Assembly: GCA_009667805.1 (NCBI GenBank)
Contig: CM019075.1
Span: 12,787,738 to 12,851,737 of the forward strand
Direction of reading: 5' to 3'
Origin: Leptobrachium leishanense
Lineage: Eukaryota > Chordata > Amphibia > Anura > Megophryidae
DNA: 64,000 bases
Translations under genes and position numbers: made by a program
Shown here: piece by piece, positions 47,501 to 56,968 of the stretch
Layout: every line of letters begins with the position of its first letter
How positions within the stretch are numbered: the stretch's first letter is position 1
Notes under the pieces: model-generated
Seen by the model: only the letters and a program-made list of their open reading frames with translations
Database searches by the model: none
Told to the model about the DNA's origin: nothing

Positions 47501-47779
47501 CATGACCTGTGTGGATCCCTTTTTAACCCTTTCATTCTCCTACAGCCTGCCCGCCCCTCTTTCCAATAGTATGGTTTCCCATAACCCTTTCCATCCAGAT
47601 CTTGTCATGCTCCCTGCATTCACATCTCCACTCCCGGTTCCGCCCCCTTGTCCCCCTCACCTATCTGAGTAGGAGTCCAGCAGGATGTGTTTGAGGATGA
47701 CATAGTCCGCGTAGCCCAGGCTCAGGTAAGTGAGGAGAATACACAGCAGCCCGCAAGGGTCCCCAATACAGCCCGCCAT
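37063..47779 (-). CDS. DHHC palmitoyltransferase (ZDHHC3/7-like), nine coding exons, 287 aa
   Basis: This is an integral-membrane S-acyltransferase, probably in the Golgi or another endomembrane, that attaches palmitate to protein cysteines. The coding exons are 47779-47661, 44967-44879, 44480-44407, 42868-42756, 41941-41880, 40692-40578, 39629-39557, 38997-38868 and 37151-37063. All introns are GT-AG, the phases agree and the total is exactly 288 codons with stop. ATG 47779 has a strong Kozak context (GTCATGG); an upstream in-frame ATG (47788) is weaker. Four membrane segments lie at about residues 9-31, 44-66, 144-166 and 191-214. The cysteine-rich domain spans 95-142: C102, C105, HHC114-116, C119, C122 and DHHC 127-130 with catalytic Cys130. 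DPGTVPLP follows TM2, DETPIEQL occupies the TTxE position, and the protein ends NYDV. The exact paralogue was not assigned, so the symbol is left blank. Confidence 0.95.
37381..37500 (+). repeat. Possible Penelope-like element 3' end remnant
   Basis: ATGAGAAAGGCAGCC and GCCGGCCGAAACGTTGC resemble the end of the Penelope-like element at 59620-59665 (TTGAGAAAG ... GACGAAACGCGTC). It lies in intron 8. Confidence 0.45.
37501..38867. other. Intron 8 of the DHHC gene
   Basis: Apart from a poly-C run at 37770 and dispersed-repeat sequence at 37640-37760 and 38525-38640 (inverted relatives at 45150-45260 and 45860-45930), nothing was recognised. Confidence 0.5.
38868..38997 (-). CDS. DHHC gene exon 8
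   Basis: Acceptor TTTTGAAG|ATCGTC. Encodes [20 protein letters not shown] and [14 protein letters not shown]. Donor GCAGAG|GTGAGG. Confidence 0.95.
38998..39556. other. Intron 7 of the DHHC gene
   Basis: No gene or clear repeat was recognised. Confidence 0.5.
39557..39629 (-). CDS. DHHC gene exon 7 (TM4)
   Basis: Acceptor CTTTTCAG|AGCGC. Encodes [19 protein letters not shown] to FYDQ. Donor CAG|GTAAGC. Confidence 0.94.
39630..40577. other. Intron 6 of the DHHC gene
   Basis: A (TA)n(CA)n tract lies at 39810-39850. A hAT-like MITE lies at about 39908-40030 (CAGGGCTGTCAAACTC start). A GC-rich repeat starts AGGGCCGGTGCTTCC at 40305. Confidence 0.5.
40578..40692 (-). CDS. DHHC gene exon 6 (TM3)
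   Basis: Acceptor TTGTTGCAG|GCCTTG. Encodes [18 protein letters not shown] and a charged loop. Donor CATCT|GTAAGG. Confidence 0.94.
41330..41720 (+). mobile_element. L2/Rex-like LINE ORF2 C-terminal and 3' tail fragment
   Basis: The plus strand encodes [20 protein letters not shown] and [16 protein letters not shown], the typical LINE ORF2 C-terminus. A 3' tail AGCGCTGCGGAATATGCTGG and TTTATAAATAAAG follows. It lies in intron 5, antisense to the gene. Confidence 0.8.
41880..41941 (-). CDS. DHHC gene exon 5
   Basis: Acceptor TTCGACAG|GATAAAC. Encodes [20 protein letters not shown]. Donor ACCA|GTATGT. Confidence 0.95.
42048..42638. mobile_element. hAT-like nonautonomous element, copy 1, with internal palindrome
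   Basis: The ends TAGGGATGCACCGA and TCGGTGCATCC are inverted. The interior has two GCTCTCATGGATACTGCCCC units and a long palindrome (about 42238-42520) centred on GATCACGTGG. A short minus-strand LINE tail sits in its left arm (42268-42305). It lies in intron 4, 118 bp from exon 4. Confidence 0.75.
42756..42868 (-). CDS. DHHC gene exon 4 (cysteine-rich domain, DHHC)
   Basis: Acceptor TTTGCACAG|GGCAAC. Encodes [18 protein letters not shown] and RRMDHHCPW. Donor CCGTG|GTTTGT. Confidence 0.96.
42895..43345 (+). mobile_element. L2/Rex-like LINE ORF2 C-terminal and 3' tail fragment
   Basis: The plus strand encodes [18 protein letters not shown] and [12 protein letters not shown]. The tail includes GTAAAGCGCTGCGG and TGTTGGCGCTATATAGATG. 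Its left end lies only about 27 bp upstream of the exon 4 acceptor (intron 3). Confidence 0.85.
43427..43608. repeat. Foldback MITE family C, copy C2
   Basis: A nearly perfect palindrome: CAGGGATATTCAGAGAGCGG at the left and CCGCTCTCTGAATAACCCTG at the right. Confidence 0.92.
43655..43965. repeat. Dispersed repeat, copy 2 (related to 10487-10800)
   Basis: Shares ATGCTGATGGGCAGTGCATG and CATGTAGAATCCATATGC with copy 1. Confidence 0.6.
43966..44406. other. Remainder of intron 3
   Basis: A foldback hAT-like repeat lies at about 44165-44315 (GTCGGCCACGTGGGCCC ... CAAGGTTGCTGACCCCTG). Confidence 0.45.
44407..44480 (-). CDS. DHHC gene exon 3
   Basis: Acceptor TTTTTAAG|GGACTG. Encodes [16 protein letters not shown] through RKNDM. 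Donor ATG|GTAAGA. Confidence 0.93.
44879..44967 (-). CDS. DHHC gene exon 2
   Basis: Acceptor CTGCACCCAG|TGTCTGG. Encodes [20 protein letters not shown] and ends FSDPG. Donor CCAG|GTAAAG. Confidence 0.95.
44968..45932. other. Part of intron 1, dispersed repeats
   Basis: 45490-45720 resembles 25795-26060. 45150-45260 resembles 38525-38640 inverted. No coding sequence. Confidence 0.45.
45933..46361. repeat. MITE family A, copy A4
   Basis: The ends are AAGGCTAGGGTCAGACTGAA and TTAGTCTGACCCTAGCCTAA. Confidence 0.88.
46365..47540. repeat. 39-bp minisatellite, about 30 copies, in intron 1
   Basis: Each unit contains CCTTTTAACCCTATCCATCC and ATCCCCATAGCCTGTGGGGAT (a 7-bp-stem hairpin). Because 39 is a multiple of three, the minus strand stays open for 336 codons. 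Confidence 0.96.
47661..47779 (-). CDS. DHHC gene exon 1
   Basis: Starts [12 protein letters not shown] and encodes TM1. Donor GATAG|GTGAGG. It ends after two bases of codon 40. Confidence 0.93.
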
Positions 47780-47947
47780 GACCAGCATGGACACTTCCGG
47801 GTACCTGGCCCCGCCCACGCCCCAGTGCACCAATCCATGGATTCTGCTGCTGATAGGCCCCACCCACTAGGCTAGCCGACTGTCAGATTCGCTCACTTCC
47901 TCCTGGTACCAGGGAGCAGATCCATACTTCCGGTTTGGAACGTTGTC
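47780..47947. promoter_or_regulatory. Candidate bidirectional promoter
   Basis: About 170 bp between the DHHC start codon and a plus-strand ATG. Visible sites are GGGCGGGGCC (Sp1-type) and CCGGAAGTG (ETS-type) on the minus side, ACTTCCGG on the plus side, and CCAAT-type boxes. GTTGTCATGGGAAC at 47942 is X-box-like. Confidence 0.5.
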
Positions 47948-47990
47948 ATGGGAACAGTGGAAATGAACCCCATTGGTGCAGTGATGCTCA
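47948..47990 (+). CDS. Candidate first exon of a plus-strand transcript (possibly PPOX)
   Basis: ATG GGA ACA GTG ... ATG CTC A is followed by a good donor, A|GTAAGAA. The phase would join in frame to the PPOX exon at 56411. It may instead be 5' UTR. There is no homology support for the peptide. Confidence 0.25.
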
Positions 47991-48299
47991 GTAAGAAAAG
48001 GGAGATCCCTAGCAGAGGTTGCACTTCCACTCCTATCATGCACTTTTATAGATATAATATTTTGCATGACTGACAAAACTGTGTATGAGTGACATTTATC
48101 TGGAGAGTAATCTGGTTTATTACACATTTTATGCAAAAAAGGCTGTAATTCCACGTGCAGTTCTCTATATCTGCTGCTGTAGTGGCACGTTGCGGTGCTT
48201 TTCCTTTTAAATTAAAATTAATACTGGTTTTTTTTTTCCGCCTCTGGCTTCTTGATGCCAAATAAAAATGGGGGTAACCTAACTAGCGGTCTCATGAGT

Positions 48300-48784
48300 A
48301 CACATCTCTACTGAATTCACAGTATCTGCAATTTTGGGGCAATTTACCCATCCGCTAAACTGTCAATTTGCCGAATTGACAGCAAAATACCGTGCAATTC
48401 ACCGCAGTTCGGCTGTACCAAAATTGTCGCATAGATAACTATCGATTTGTCTATTTACAGAATGCCGAAATGTTGGCGAAATGCCCTCATTTTCAATGTT
48501 TCCGTTTGACCGTAAAGAGGTGAATCTAATAGGATTTTATATAATACATTGAATACTTTTTTAAAGAAAAATTAAGACCTTTTTTTATTTTTTTGCAAAA
48601 AATCTTTATATTTAATGTTTTTTTTTAAAATACTTTTTAAAATATTTTTAAGGACCTTCTATTATTTAGACACATTTTTATTGATTTAAGCTACTAAAAT
48701 TTTATTTTACTGCGGGGGTACTTGCCAAGGAGCTATTCGGCGCATTTAGTCGACACTTGATTACTGCTTCATTTACTCCAATTT
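48300..48784. repeat. AT-rich MITE-like repeat (related to 21929-22300)
   Basis: CAATTTGCCGAATTGACAGC, CACCGCAGTTCGGC and AAAGAGGTGAATC match the other copy. Confidence 0.55.
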
Positions 48785-49202
48785 AGGCTGGGGTCAGACG
48801 AACGCAGTGAGAACGTGCGTTGAGCCGCACTTTATTACGGCGGTAGTAGCAGCAAATGACGTTCAATGACGGCCAATATACGAAGTATATATATAAAAGT
48901 TCGGCCGCGCAATGCAAGCAGCAAACAAACGCATTTTTTCGAGAACGTGGAACCGCTAGTACTGACGCACAGAGTGCGCTGCGTCGGCATAGCGGTGTGT
49001 GTGCGTGATTAGGAGACGTCAGACGCTGCACATGTCTGGCCAACATCACGTCCATTTGTTTTTAATAGCTCCATCAAAAAATACGGCCGAAATTGCGCAT
49101 CGTATGACCGCTATCGCGTCTTCTGTGAAAAAATGCGTTTGGACACATCAACGCACTTTTTGACGGTAGACGTGAAAAATGCGTTTGTCTGACCCCAGCC
49201 TC
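48785..49202. repeat. MITE family A, copy A5
   Basis: The ends are TAGGCTGGGGTCAGACGAAC and TTTGTCTGACCCCAGCCT. Confidence 0.85.
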
Positions 49203-49253
49203 AGGCAAAATACAGTGACCATTCTCTAAGGCCGGGGTCAGATGAACGTTTTT

Positions 49254-49684
49254 AAGGCTAGGGTCAGACGAACGCATTTTTCACGTTGTCCGTGAAAAAG
49301 TGCATTCGAACGAATGGATGTATTTTTTTCACGGAATACGCGATAGCGGTCATACGATGCGCATTCTCGTCCGTGATTTTGTACGGATCATCAATAAAAC
49401 CCTTTTGCGTCTGGACGTTATGTTGGCCGGACATTAGCAGCGTCTGACGTCTCCCAATCACGCAAACACGCCGCTATGCGGCCGCAGCGCACTCTGTACG
49501 TCAGTAGTAGCGGTTTGACGTTCTCGAAAAAATGCGTTCGTTGGCCACTTGCGGTGCACGGACGAACTTTCGTGCGGCCGTTCGTCGTATGTTCCCCAGC
49601 ATTGGACGTCATTTGCTGCTAGCACGGCCGTGATTTCGTGCGGCTAAACGCACATGAAAAATGCGTTCGTCTGACCCTAGCCTA
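49254..49684. repeat. MITE family A, copy A6, nested in B3
   Basis: The ends are AAGGCTAGGGTCAGACGAAC and TTCGTCTGACCCTAGCCTAA. Confidence 0.88.
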
Positions 49685-50139
49685 AGAGTGGAAGGAAAGT
49701 CCATGAGAATGGATGTTCCTTCCACTCTGATGCCCGTCTGGCCACCTCGTTGAGCGCAGTTAGTGCGCTAAGCGCTGCAAGGCTCGATCCACCTCAGGGA
49801 TGTGGAAATTTTAAAAAAATCTACTTGTCCCTCAGGATGATCAACTTGTCCTGATAATTTCAACAAAATAGTGTTTAAATAAAGGTCTTTATTCATAACA
49901 GAGGCAGTGTCAGATACATGTGATGAATAAAGACCTTTATTTAAACACCATTTTGTTGTGTGTATGTATGTATATGTATGTGTGTATGTATATATTAGGG
50001 ATGCACCGATACCACTTTTTTTAAGACCAATACCGAGTACCGATACTTTTATTTTATGTCATGTGACCACTTTCCAATAAGAACAGACCTCATAAAAATG
50101 CCCCCAGCTCACATGTATATACCCCCCGAGATATATGGA

Positions 50140-50705
50140 TATTGCCCCCAGCTCATGGATATTGCCCCAGCTCATGGATACTGCCCCAGCTCATGGATAT
50201 ACTGCCCCAGCTCATGGATATACTGCCCCAGCTCATGGATACTGCCCCAGCTCATGGATGCTGCCCCAGCTCATGGATATACTGCCCCAGCTCATGGATA
50301 TTGCCCCAGCACAGGGATATTGCCCCAGCTCATGGATAATGCCCCCAGCTCATGGATATGCCTCAGCTCATGGATACTGCCCCAGCACATGGATACTTCC
50401 CCAGCACATGGATACTGCCCCAGCTCATGGATATTGCCCCAGCTCATGGATATTGCCCCAGCTCATGGATATACTGCCCCCAGCTCATGGATAATGCCCC
50501 AGCACATAGATAATGCCCCAGCACATGGATATGCCCCAGCTCATGGATAATGCCCCAGCTCATGGATAATGCCCCAGCTCATGGATATGCCCCAGCTCAT
50601 GGATAATGCCCCAGCTCACACATGGATTTGCCCCAGCTCATGGATATTGCCCCCCCCCACTCTCATGGATATCTCCCCCCCCTCTCATGGATATTGCTCC
50701 CCAGC
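50140..50705. repeat. 19-20-bp minisatellite
   Basis: Units are TGCCCCAGCTCATGGATAC with small variants, over 25 copies. The copy at 42170-42220 has only two units. Confidence 0.93.
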
Positions 50706-50725
50706 TCAGACCCCAGACCAGACAT

Positions 50726-51003
50726 GGGGCGGCTGTTCGAATGCTCTATCGGCATTCGGACAGCCACCCCTGGAGCTCTCCGGCATACTTAGCTTCCCGA
50801 GCGGCGCCGACAAAGTCTTCACGCGTGCGCTCGCTGAAGGTCCCCAGCCACGATCACGTGGGACTCCCACGTGATCGCGGCTAGGGTCCTTCAACGTGCG
50901 GAAGCGCGAAGACTTTGTCGGCGCCGCTTGGGAAGGTAAGTATGCCGGAGAGCTCCAGGGGCGGCTGTCCGAATGCCGACAGAGCATTCGAACAGCCGCC
51001 CAA
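50726..51003. repeat. Long imperfect palindrome
   Basis: Arms of about 135 bp (GGCGGCTGTTCGAATGCTCT / AGAGCATTCGAACAGCCGCC) are centred on GATCACGTGGGACTCCCACG near 50862. Confidence 0.9.
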
Positions 51004-51367
51004 GCCCCTCGGATGTCGGCAAGCCGGCTCAATGCCGGCTTCCGGTATTGGGGTCGTCCCTGGAATTAGTCAGAAGCCCGCCGGACTGCATCTCCAAAAA
51101 AACTACTCGCCCGGTGCCCGAATCTTCATGTCCCGGGCGTCGGGCGATACAAGTCCCACACCCCTGCACCTATGGAGGATCAGGCTTTGCAGCCCAGTCG
51201 AATGCGTGTTGTATGGCTTTGACGGGGAGGCTTTTAGCACGTCTGCTGTAGTGTGTGCAATTCGTACACGCGCTATAGCAAGTGACCGGCTCCGTCGATG
51301 CGTCACAATGCTGCAACAGACGTCGTCAGTAGGGGCACACATAGTGCGCTCGGCTGACCCCAGCCTA

Positions 51368-51847
51368 AATTGTGAATTAATCATAGTTTCAAGGATATGG
51401 AATCCCCGAAGTGAGCCGACATGCAAAGCACCAAAATTGCTTCTGTTTCAATGATTAAAGCTTTCAAGGGCACATTTAACTAATAATAATAGGAGGGGTG
51501 TGAAATGCTGCCATGCGGTATGGTGACATCCCACGCTGCAAGAGGTCACAGTGCCTTAATTAGTGAACCGATAGGCTTCCTACTGTATATAAATTCCATG
51601 GAGCACTTTACTGCGCCACCCATTAGAACAGGGATCTCAAACTGGCCCCTTAGATGTTGTTTACCTACAATTGCCAGAATTCCTTGAAAGCAGCGGATAT
51701 CCTTCCAGAGAATCATGAGAGTTTTACCGAAACATGGTGTTTGAGACCAAGATAACTGTCATAGTCTGTTTAGTCATGTTTTTATATTTTTGTGTATGGT
51801 CCTCGTGTGCGTCCACCATGATTTCACAGTGAGATGCATGTGATAGG
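51368..51847. other. Unassigned, with a hAT-like MITE
   Basis: About 51630-51745 starts CAGGGATCTCAAACTGG and ends near GTGTTTGAGACC. Otherwise nothing was recognised. Confidence 0.4.
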
Positions 51848-52215
51848 ATATTATTTATTTATATAGCGCCAGCATATTCCGCAGCGCTAAACAATGGCCT
51901 CGATATAGACAGGGTTACAATACATTGAGACTGAACAACATTTGACAAACCAGTACAGGAGGAAACGAGGGCCCTATTCCCTTGGGAAACTTAAAATTTA
52001 GAAGGGTTGGGGGTGGAAAGTGGAGGAGAGGACTGCAAGGTGAGAGTGATGGCCTGCAAGGTGAGAGTGATGGACTGCAAGGAGACAGTGATGGACTGCA
52101 AGGTGGGAGTGATGGACTGCAAGGTGGGACAAGGTGGGGCAGTGAGGTGTATTAGTGAGTCGGGTGGTAGGCTTGCCTGAATAGGAATGTCTTAAGGGAG
52201 CCTTTGAAGGAAGGG
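51848..52215 (-). mobile_element. L2/Rex-like LINE 3' end fragment
   Basis: The minus strand ends in the AGCGCTGCGGAATATGCTGG tail. A local 20-bp tandem (GAGAGTGATGGACTGCAAGG) lies at 52035-52130. Confidence 0.75.
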
Positions 52216-52216
52216 A

Positions 52217-53540
52217 GACTAGGAGCTTCTCCATATATTCAGGGTGTGTGTGTGGGTGTCTTTTTAGGGGTTCCTCCATATATTCAGGTTGTGTGGGCGT
52301 CTTTTTAGGGGCTCCTCCGTATATTCAGGGTGTGCGGGTGTCTTTTTAGGGGTTCCTCCATATATATTCAGGGTGTGTGGGTGTCTTTCTAGGGGCTCCT
52401 CCATATATATTCAGGGTGTGTGGGTGTCTTTTTAGGGGCTCCTCCATATATTCCGGGTGTGTGGGTTTCTTTTTAGGGGCTCCTCCATATATTCAGGGTG
52501 TATGGGTGTCTTGTTAGGGGTTCCTCCATATATTCAGGGTGTGCGGGTGTCTTTTTAGGGGCTCCTCCATATATTCAGGGTGTGCAGGTGTCTTTTTAGG
52601 GGTTCCTCCATATATTCAGGGTGTGCGGGTGTCTTTTTAGGGGCTCCTCCATATATTCAGGGTGTGCGGGTTTCTTTTTAGGGGTTCCTCCATATATTCA
52701 TGGTGTGTGGGTGTCTTTTTAGGGGCTCCTCCATATATTCAGGGTGTGCGGGTGTATTTTTAGGGGTTCCTCCATATATTCAGGGTGTGCGGGTGGATTT
52801 TTAGGGACTCCTTCATATATTCGTTGAATGCTGGTGTCTTTTTAGGGGCTCCTCCCCTCCATATTTTCATTGAATGTGGGTGTCTTTTTAGGGACTCCTC
52901 CATATTTTCATTGAATGTGGGTGTCTTTTTAGGGGTTCCTCCATATATTCAGGGTGTGCGGGTGTCTTTTTAGGGGCTCCTCCATATATTCAGGGTGTGC
53001 AGGTGTCTTTTTAGGGGCTCCTCCATATATTCAGGGTGTGCGGGTTTCTTTTTAGGGGTTCCTCCATATATTCAGGGTGTGTGGGTGTCTTTTTAGGTGC
53101 TCCTCCATATATTCAGGGTGTGCGGGTGTCTTTTTAGGGGTTCCTCCATATATTCAGGGTGTGCGGGTGGATTTTTAGGGACTCCTTCATATATTCATTG
53201 AATGCGGGTGTCTTTTTAGGGGCTCCTCCATATATTCGTTGAATGCGGGTGTCTTTTTAGGGGCTCCTCCATATATTCGTTGAATGCGGGTGTCTTTTTA
53301 GGGGCTCCTCCATATATTCGTTGAATGCGGGTGTCTTTTTAGGGGCTCCTCCATATATTCGTTGAATGCGGGTGTCTTTTTAGGGGCTCCTCCATATATT
53401 CGTTGAATGCGGGTGTCTTTTTAGGGGCTCCTCCATATTTTCATTGAATGCGGGTGTCTTTTTAGGGGCTCCTCCATATTTTCATTGAATGCGGGTGTCT
53501 TTTTAGGGGCTCCTCCATATATTCGTTGAATGCGGGTGTG
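52217..53540. repeat. 44-bp minisatellite array 2, about 30 copies
   Basis: Same unit as 19568-19966. The right part changes to a variant with ATTCGTTGAATGCGGGTGTC instead of ATTCAGGGTGTGCGGGTGTC, with mixed units between. Confidence 0.95.
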
Positions 53541-56410
53541 TATAGCAGACCTGCAAAGCAATAGAGCACTAAGCAAATGCCATTTCCAGGATTTTTGGGT
53601 ATAACAAATATTTTAAAACCACTGATTTAAGTGAACATAGCTTCTAGTGTTACAGCCACTTCCTGGTTTACATGTCAGTTTCACAGTCTCTGTCATGTGA
53701 TTGGCTGCCAGGATTTGAACACGCCTCCTATGCTCCTATACTCTGCCATGTGGGTGGGGGTTTAGTGTAAGGAGCTGCTTCCTCTCTCCCTGGTAAGGAC
53801 ACATTGTGTTCATTTTGATGTTTCACGCTGCAAGACGGGTTACTGGCTGATAAGTACTGTCACCTTTTAATACCATTGTTCAGGAAAGAGACATAATACT
53901 GTACAGGATCACTGTCCACACAGCACCTTATTGAAGGCATTGTGGGCTGCAGGCAGTGTTTTGTGTCAGGGTTCAAGTTTTTGTGGGAGCTTTAATCCCC
54001 CCTTGGCTGTAAGGGTCTTAATGTATCTTTTATTTATTTGCTCTATTCATAGCATTATCGTTACAAAACGGCAACATATTCCATGGTGCTGCACAGTACA
54101 TAGCTGTGGCGTATCAGGAGATGTGAAAGGTCATAGACTGCACTTCTTATTGGATGTAAAGGCTATGGGTACTGTAAAGGGTAATCTCTTATTTTATCGT
54201 CTTTTATTCTCCGTGCTGCTGCTGTTAACTCAAGCTATATACAACGTTGCAATGAAAGCGTAGAGTTTAACACAACCATGCCAGGTTTTGCTTACACAAC
54301 AAATTCACTGCTATAGGCGAATTGCCTTTGAATAACCGCTTCAGTTGTGTCTATAGTCCCTCAGGTAGAATTCAGTACAGTGTTCCCATGTCCCTCTAAG
54401 GTATCCGAGACCCTCTCGGTGTAGCTAAGTCTCACTTACCTACAAAAATTAAATCTGCTAAATTACTTCATAGAGAGGTATGGTAAACTGAGTTGTGCCG
54501 GGAAAGCCTAAGGCTGAGAGTCCACTGGCACCGTAGTCGAACGACCGACTCATTCGTCAGACTATGGATGATGTCGGAGTCTGACTAGGTGCGAAGAGGG
54601 TCGTCCACTGCAAGCGATCTGTCGGAACGACCTTATGGACAATCCAGATAGATCAGATTTCAGAGGTGGAGCACAGAGGCTGCCAAAACCAGGATGAATG
54701 GTTTATGTATAAAACACCGTTCATTCTGCTTTTGGAATGACCGAACAGTAGGAGAGAGGACCCAAGAGCTTACAATCTACCAAGGAGCCTGCCATGCCCT
54801 ACCCCTCTCCCTACACAAACAGTGATAGTCCCACACATCTCACATACATATATTTAACAAATAGTTTATTTTAAATGCTTTTATAACTCACCTGATCAGT
54901 TTCTCCACATCCATCTTCTTTGATCTGCTGAAATACATGCGACACAAACAAGTGAAAAGGGAGTGGTCGCCCATCTGATGCCGTCTTCTTTACCCGTCAC
55001 TGTAAGTCGGACGCAATGGACGATGGTTCATTCACCTGCATGTTGTTGGATCATACGGACGAGGACGACGACGACGGACGATATCAGATGATCGCACCAT
55101 TGCACAAATAGGCTGGGCGTCCACTGGCGCACTAACCGTAGCTTTTACTTTTTTCAAGCTGTCTGTGCAATAACGTCAACTTGCAACATTGTGTTTAAAA
55201 ACATTCGTATCAAGGTGTTCAGCAGTTGCTGTCATTTAAAATGCTTATTTCTTCCATAGGGAGTCAAAGACTCTAAAATAAGAGGTTAGCCTGTAAAGCA
55301 CAATGTTACTGACATGATTGAACTGTGATGTCTAACATGGGCACCCCAGATGTGTAAGACCTACATAGCCCATGATGTTTGATCAGCCTTAAGGCTTTTT
55401 GTAATGTGGGGGTATCTTCTGATAAACCTAAATATCTTCTGCACCTAGCATTGGATGAGTACTTGCGATAATGCTGCGGACATTGGACTGTGCATGAAAA
55501 GGGCTGCTGGCAGCCTGTAGCCTTCATGTGCTACTGTCTTGAAGTGAAATGGTCACAGGTCTTTCTTTGGGGTGTACGGTGTCACTTACTTCACTTCAGA
55601 AGGACAAGTGACTTGGCAAAGTGGATGCAGGGCTGAAAATCACTATCCGTCTGCACGAGACCCAAAATAATAACTACGTAGCACACAATCCCCCACACCC
55701 ACTTCCCTTAATTAAATGCTGCCACCACAGGTCTAATGTATATTTCCAGTATGCCTGATATACGAAACGGAGATGACCTGAGGCCCCGTTCAACTATACA
55801 CACAAAAAAGGAAAACCGTACAGTAGATCGAACCCACCAAACCCACTTGAGTAGATCATCCTGAAACTCAAAGCTATTATAATCCTGTCTCTTCTGTTAA
55901 CGGGATTGTTATATCTGACAAAGGCAGAGCGTAATAAATGAATATTTATTATAATGCAAAAAGATTGAATCCCAGTGCATATACAGAAAAAAGATAAATG
56001 GAATATAAACGGATACCTATACTCACAAGTTAGAGGAATCTGCCCCCTGAGGCCGGGTTGGAAACACGGCTAATTACTTTTCACTGAAAATGACCCAAAA
56101 ATGTAAGAACCTTTTTAGACTTTGGGTCAGTGATTTATACACTGCTTCTTGGTCTCAGATTTCTGGGGTGGCACGTTAGGATGGTCAAGATCCCAGTTGA
56201 CAAGGAAACTTACAATGTACTGTGCCATGCTTGTTAAAATTCATCTACTTTTCTAATGTATCACCTCCTTGTTCATATATCTTGAACAGCGCTGCAGATT
56301 ATGTTGGCTCTATATACAATTAAAGTATTATTATAAAATAAGTGATAAACCTGTTGGATTGAAATCACTGTATTGTGCAATTAGATTAATTCTTTGTGTT
56401 TTGGATGCAG
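53541..56410. other. Probable PPOX upstream/intron sequence, no exon recognised
   Basis: 54510-55145 carries GGCTGAGAGTCCACTGGC and GGCTGGGCGTCCACTGGC near its ends and looks like a decayed repeat. A LINE tail scrap (CAGCGCTGCAGATTATGTTG) lies at 56284. Nothing else is clear. Confidence 0.45.
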
Positions 56411-56514
56411 ATTGTACAGCTTGCCCAATGCAGAGAACAGTTGTGGTTGCTGGAGGTGGTATAAGTGGACTGACTGCTTGTTACCACCTTGCTAAGGATG
56501 CCAGCGTCTCAAAG
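56411..56514 (+). CDS. ppox: Protoporphyrinogen oxidase, first coding exon (partial gene)
   Basis: PPOX oxidises protoporphyrinogen IX to protoporphyrin IX at the mitochondrial inner membrane, the penultimate step of heme synthesis. The exon follows acceptor TTTTGGATGCAG, has ATG at 56428 and encodes 29 residues beginning MQRTVVVAGGGISGL with the GxGxxG FAD-binding loop. It ends VSK at AAAG|GTAAGA (phase 0). Length and end point agree with the vertebrate PPOX first coding exon. No further exons were found up to 64000; the following DNA is TE-filled intron. The neighbour on the left is the oppositely transcribed DHHC gene. Confidence 0.9.
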
Positions 56515-56701
56515 GTAAGATGTGGCCCATCTCGGGGGCTCTCTGCTGCCCCTCAGTCTGTTCAAAATTTTTTTTTTTCTCTCCTACCGTGACCTGCTTT
56601 TTCTACATGACATTTAGTGATGGCTAAATGTGGAACCCCAGAACGCTTTGTCCAGTGATGCACAATCGTTAAACCTGTCTGAACATCATGGAACACATAC
56701 A

Positions 56702-56880
56702 GGGTTATTCAGAGAAAGGTGAAACATAGGAGAATGACTGGAGAAGTGAAAATTCTAGCTCAAAATAGCCAAACCAGAAAAAGTCTCCCATCTATCTCAC
56801 TTTCCAAATCGGCTATTTTGACCCAGGATTTTCATTCCTCCAAAAGTTCTCCAGAGTTTCACCTGTCTCTGAATAACCCT
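56702..56880. repeat. Foldback MITE family C, copy C3
   Basis: GGGTTATTCAGAGAAAGGTG at the left, CACCTGTCTCTGAATAACCC at the right. Confidence 0.88.
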
Positions 56881-56968
56881 GATAGATTTGGAATATCTGG
56901 TCAGAATCGGGGCAACTGCTAGGTGAACTTGGAAACCAGTTTCCTATGCCATCCCGTTGCAAACTGAG

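Larger units (their letters stand above)
49996..51062. mobile_element. hAT-like element, copy 2, nested in the previous one
   Basis: The left end TAGGGATGCACCGATACC matches the copy at 42048. The right end GGTATTGGGGTCGTCCCT is a mutated counterpart. It contains a minisatellite and a long palindrome. Confidence 0.6.
49795..51166. mobile_element. hAT-like element nested in B3
   Basis: The ends CAGGGATGTGGAAATT and AAGTCCCACACCCCTG are inverted. The 5-bp duplication CACCT flanks it at 49790-49794 and 51167-51171. No transposase was found. Confidence 0.78.
49228..51367. repeat. MITE family B, copy B3, split by two insertions
   Basis: The left end is AAGGCCGGGGTCAGATGAAC and the right end is CTCGGCTGACCCCAGCCTAA. 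The middle pieces match B1 (GTTGAGCGCAGTTAGTGCGC; TATGGAGGATCAGGCTTTGC). A6 and a hAT-like element interrupt it. Confidence 0.8.

Noticed and set aside
50056..50550. 164-codon ORF with repeating AHGY/PQLMD peptides
   Set aside because: Minisatellite artefact; all three forward frames are open.
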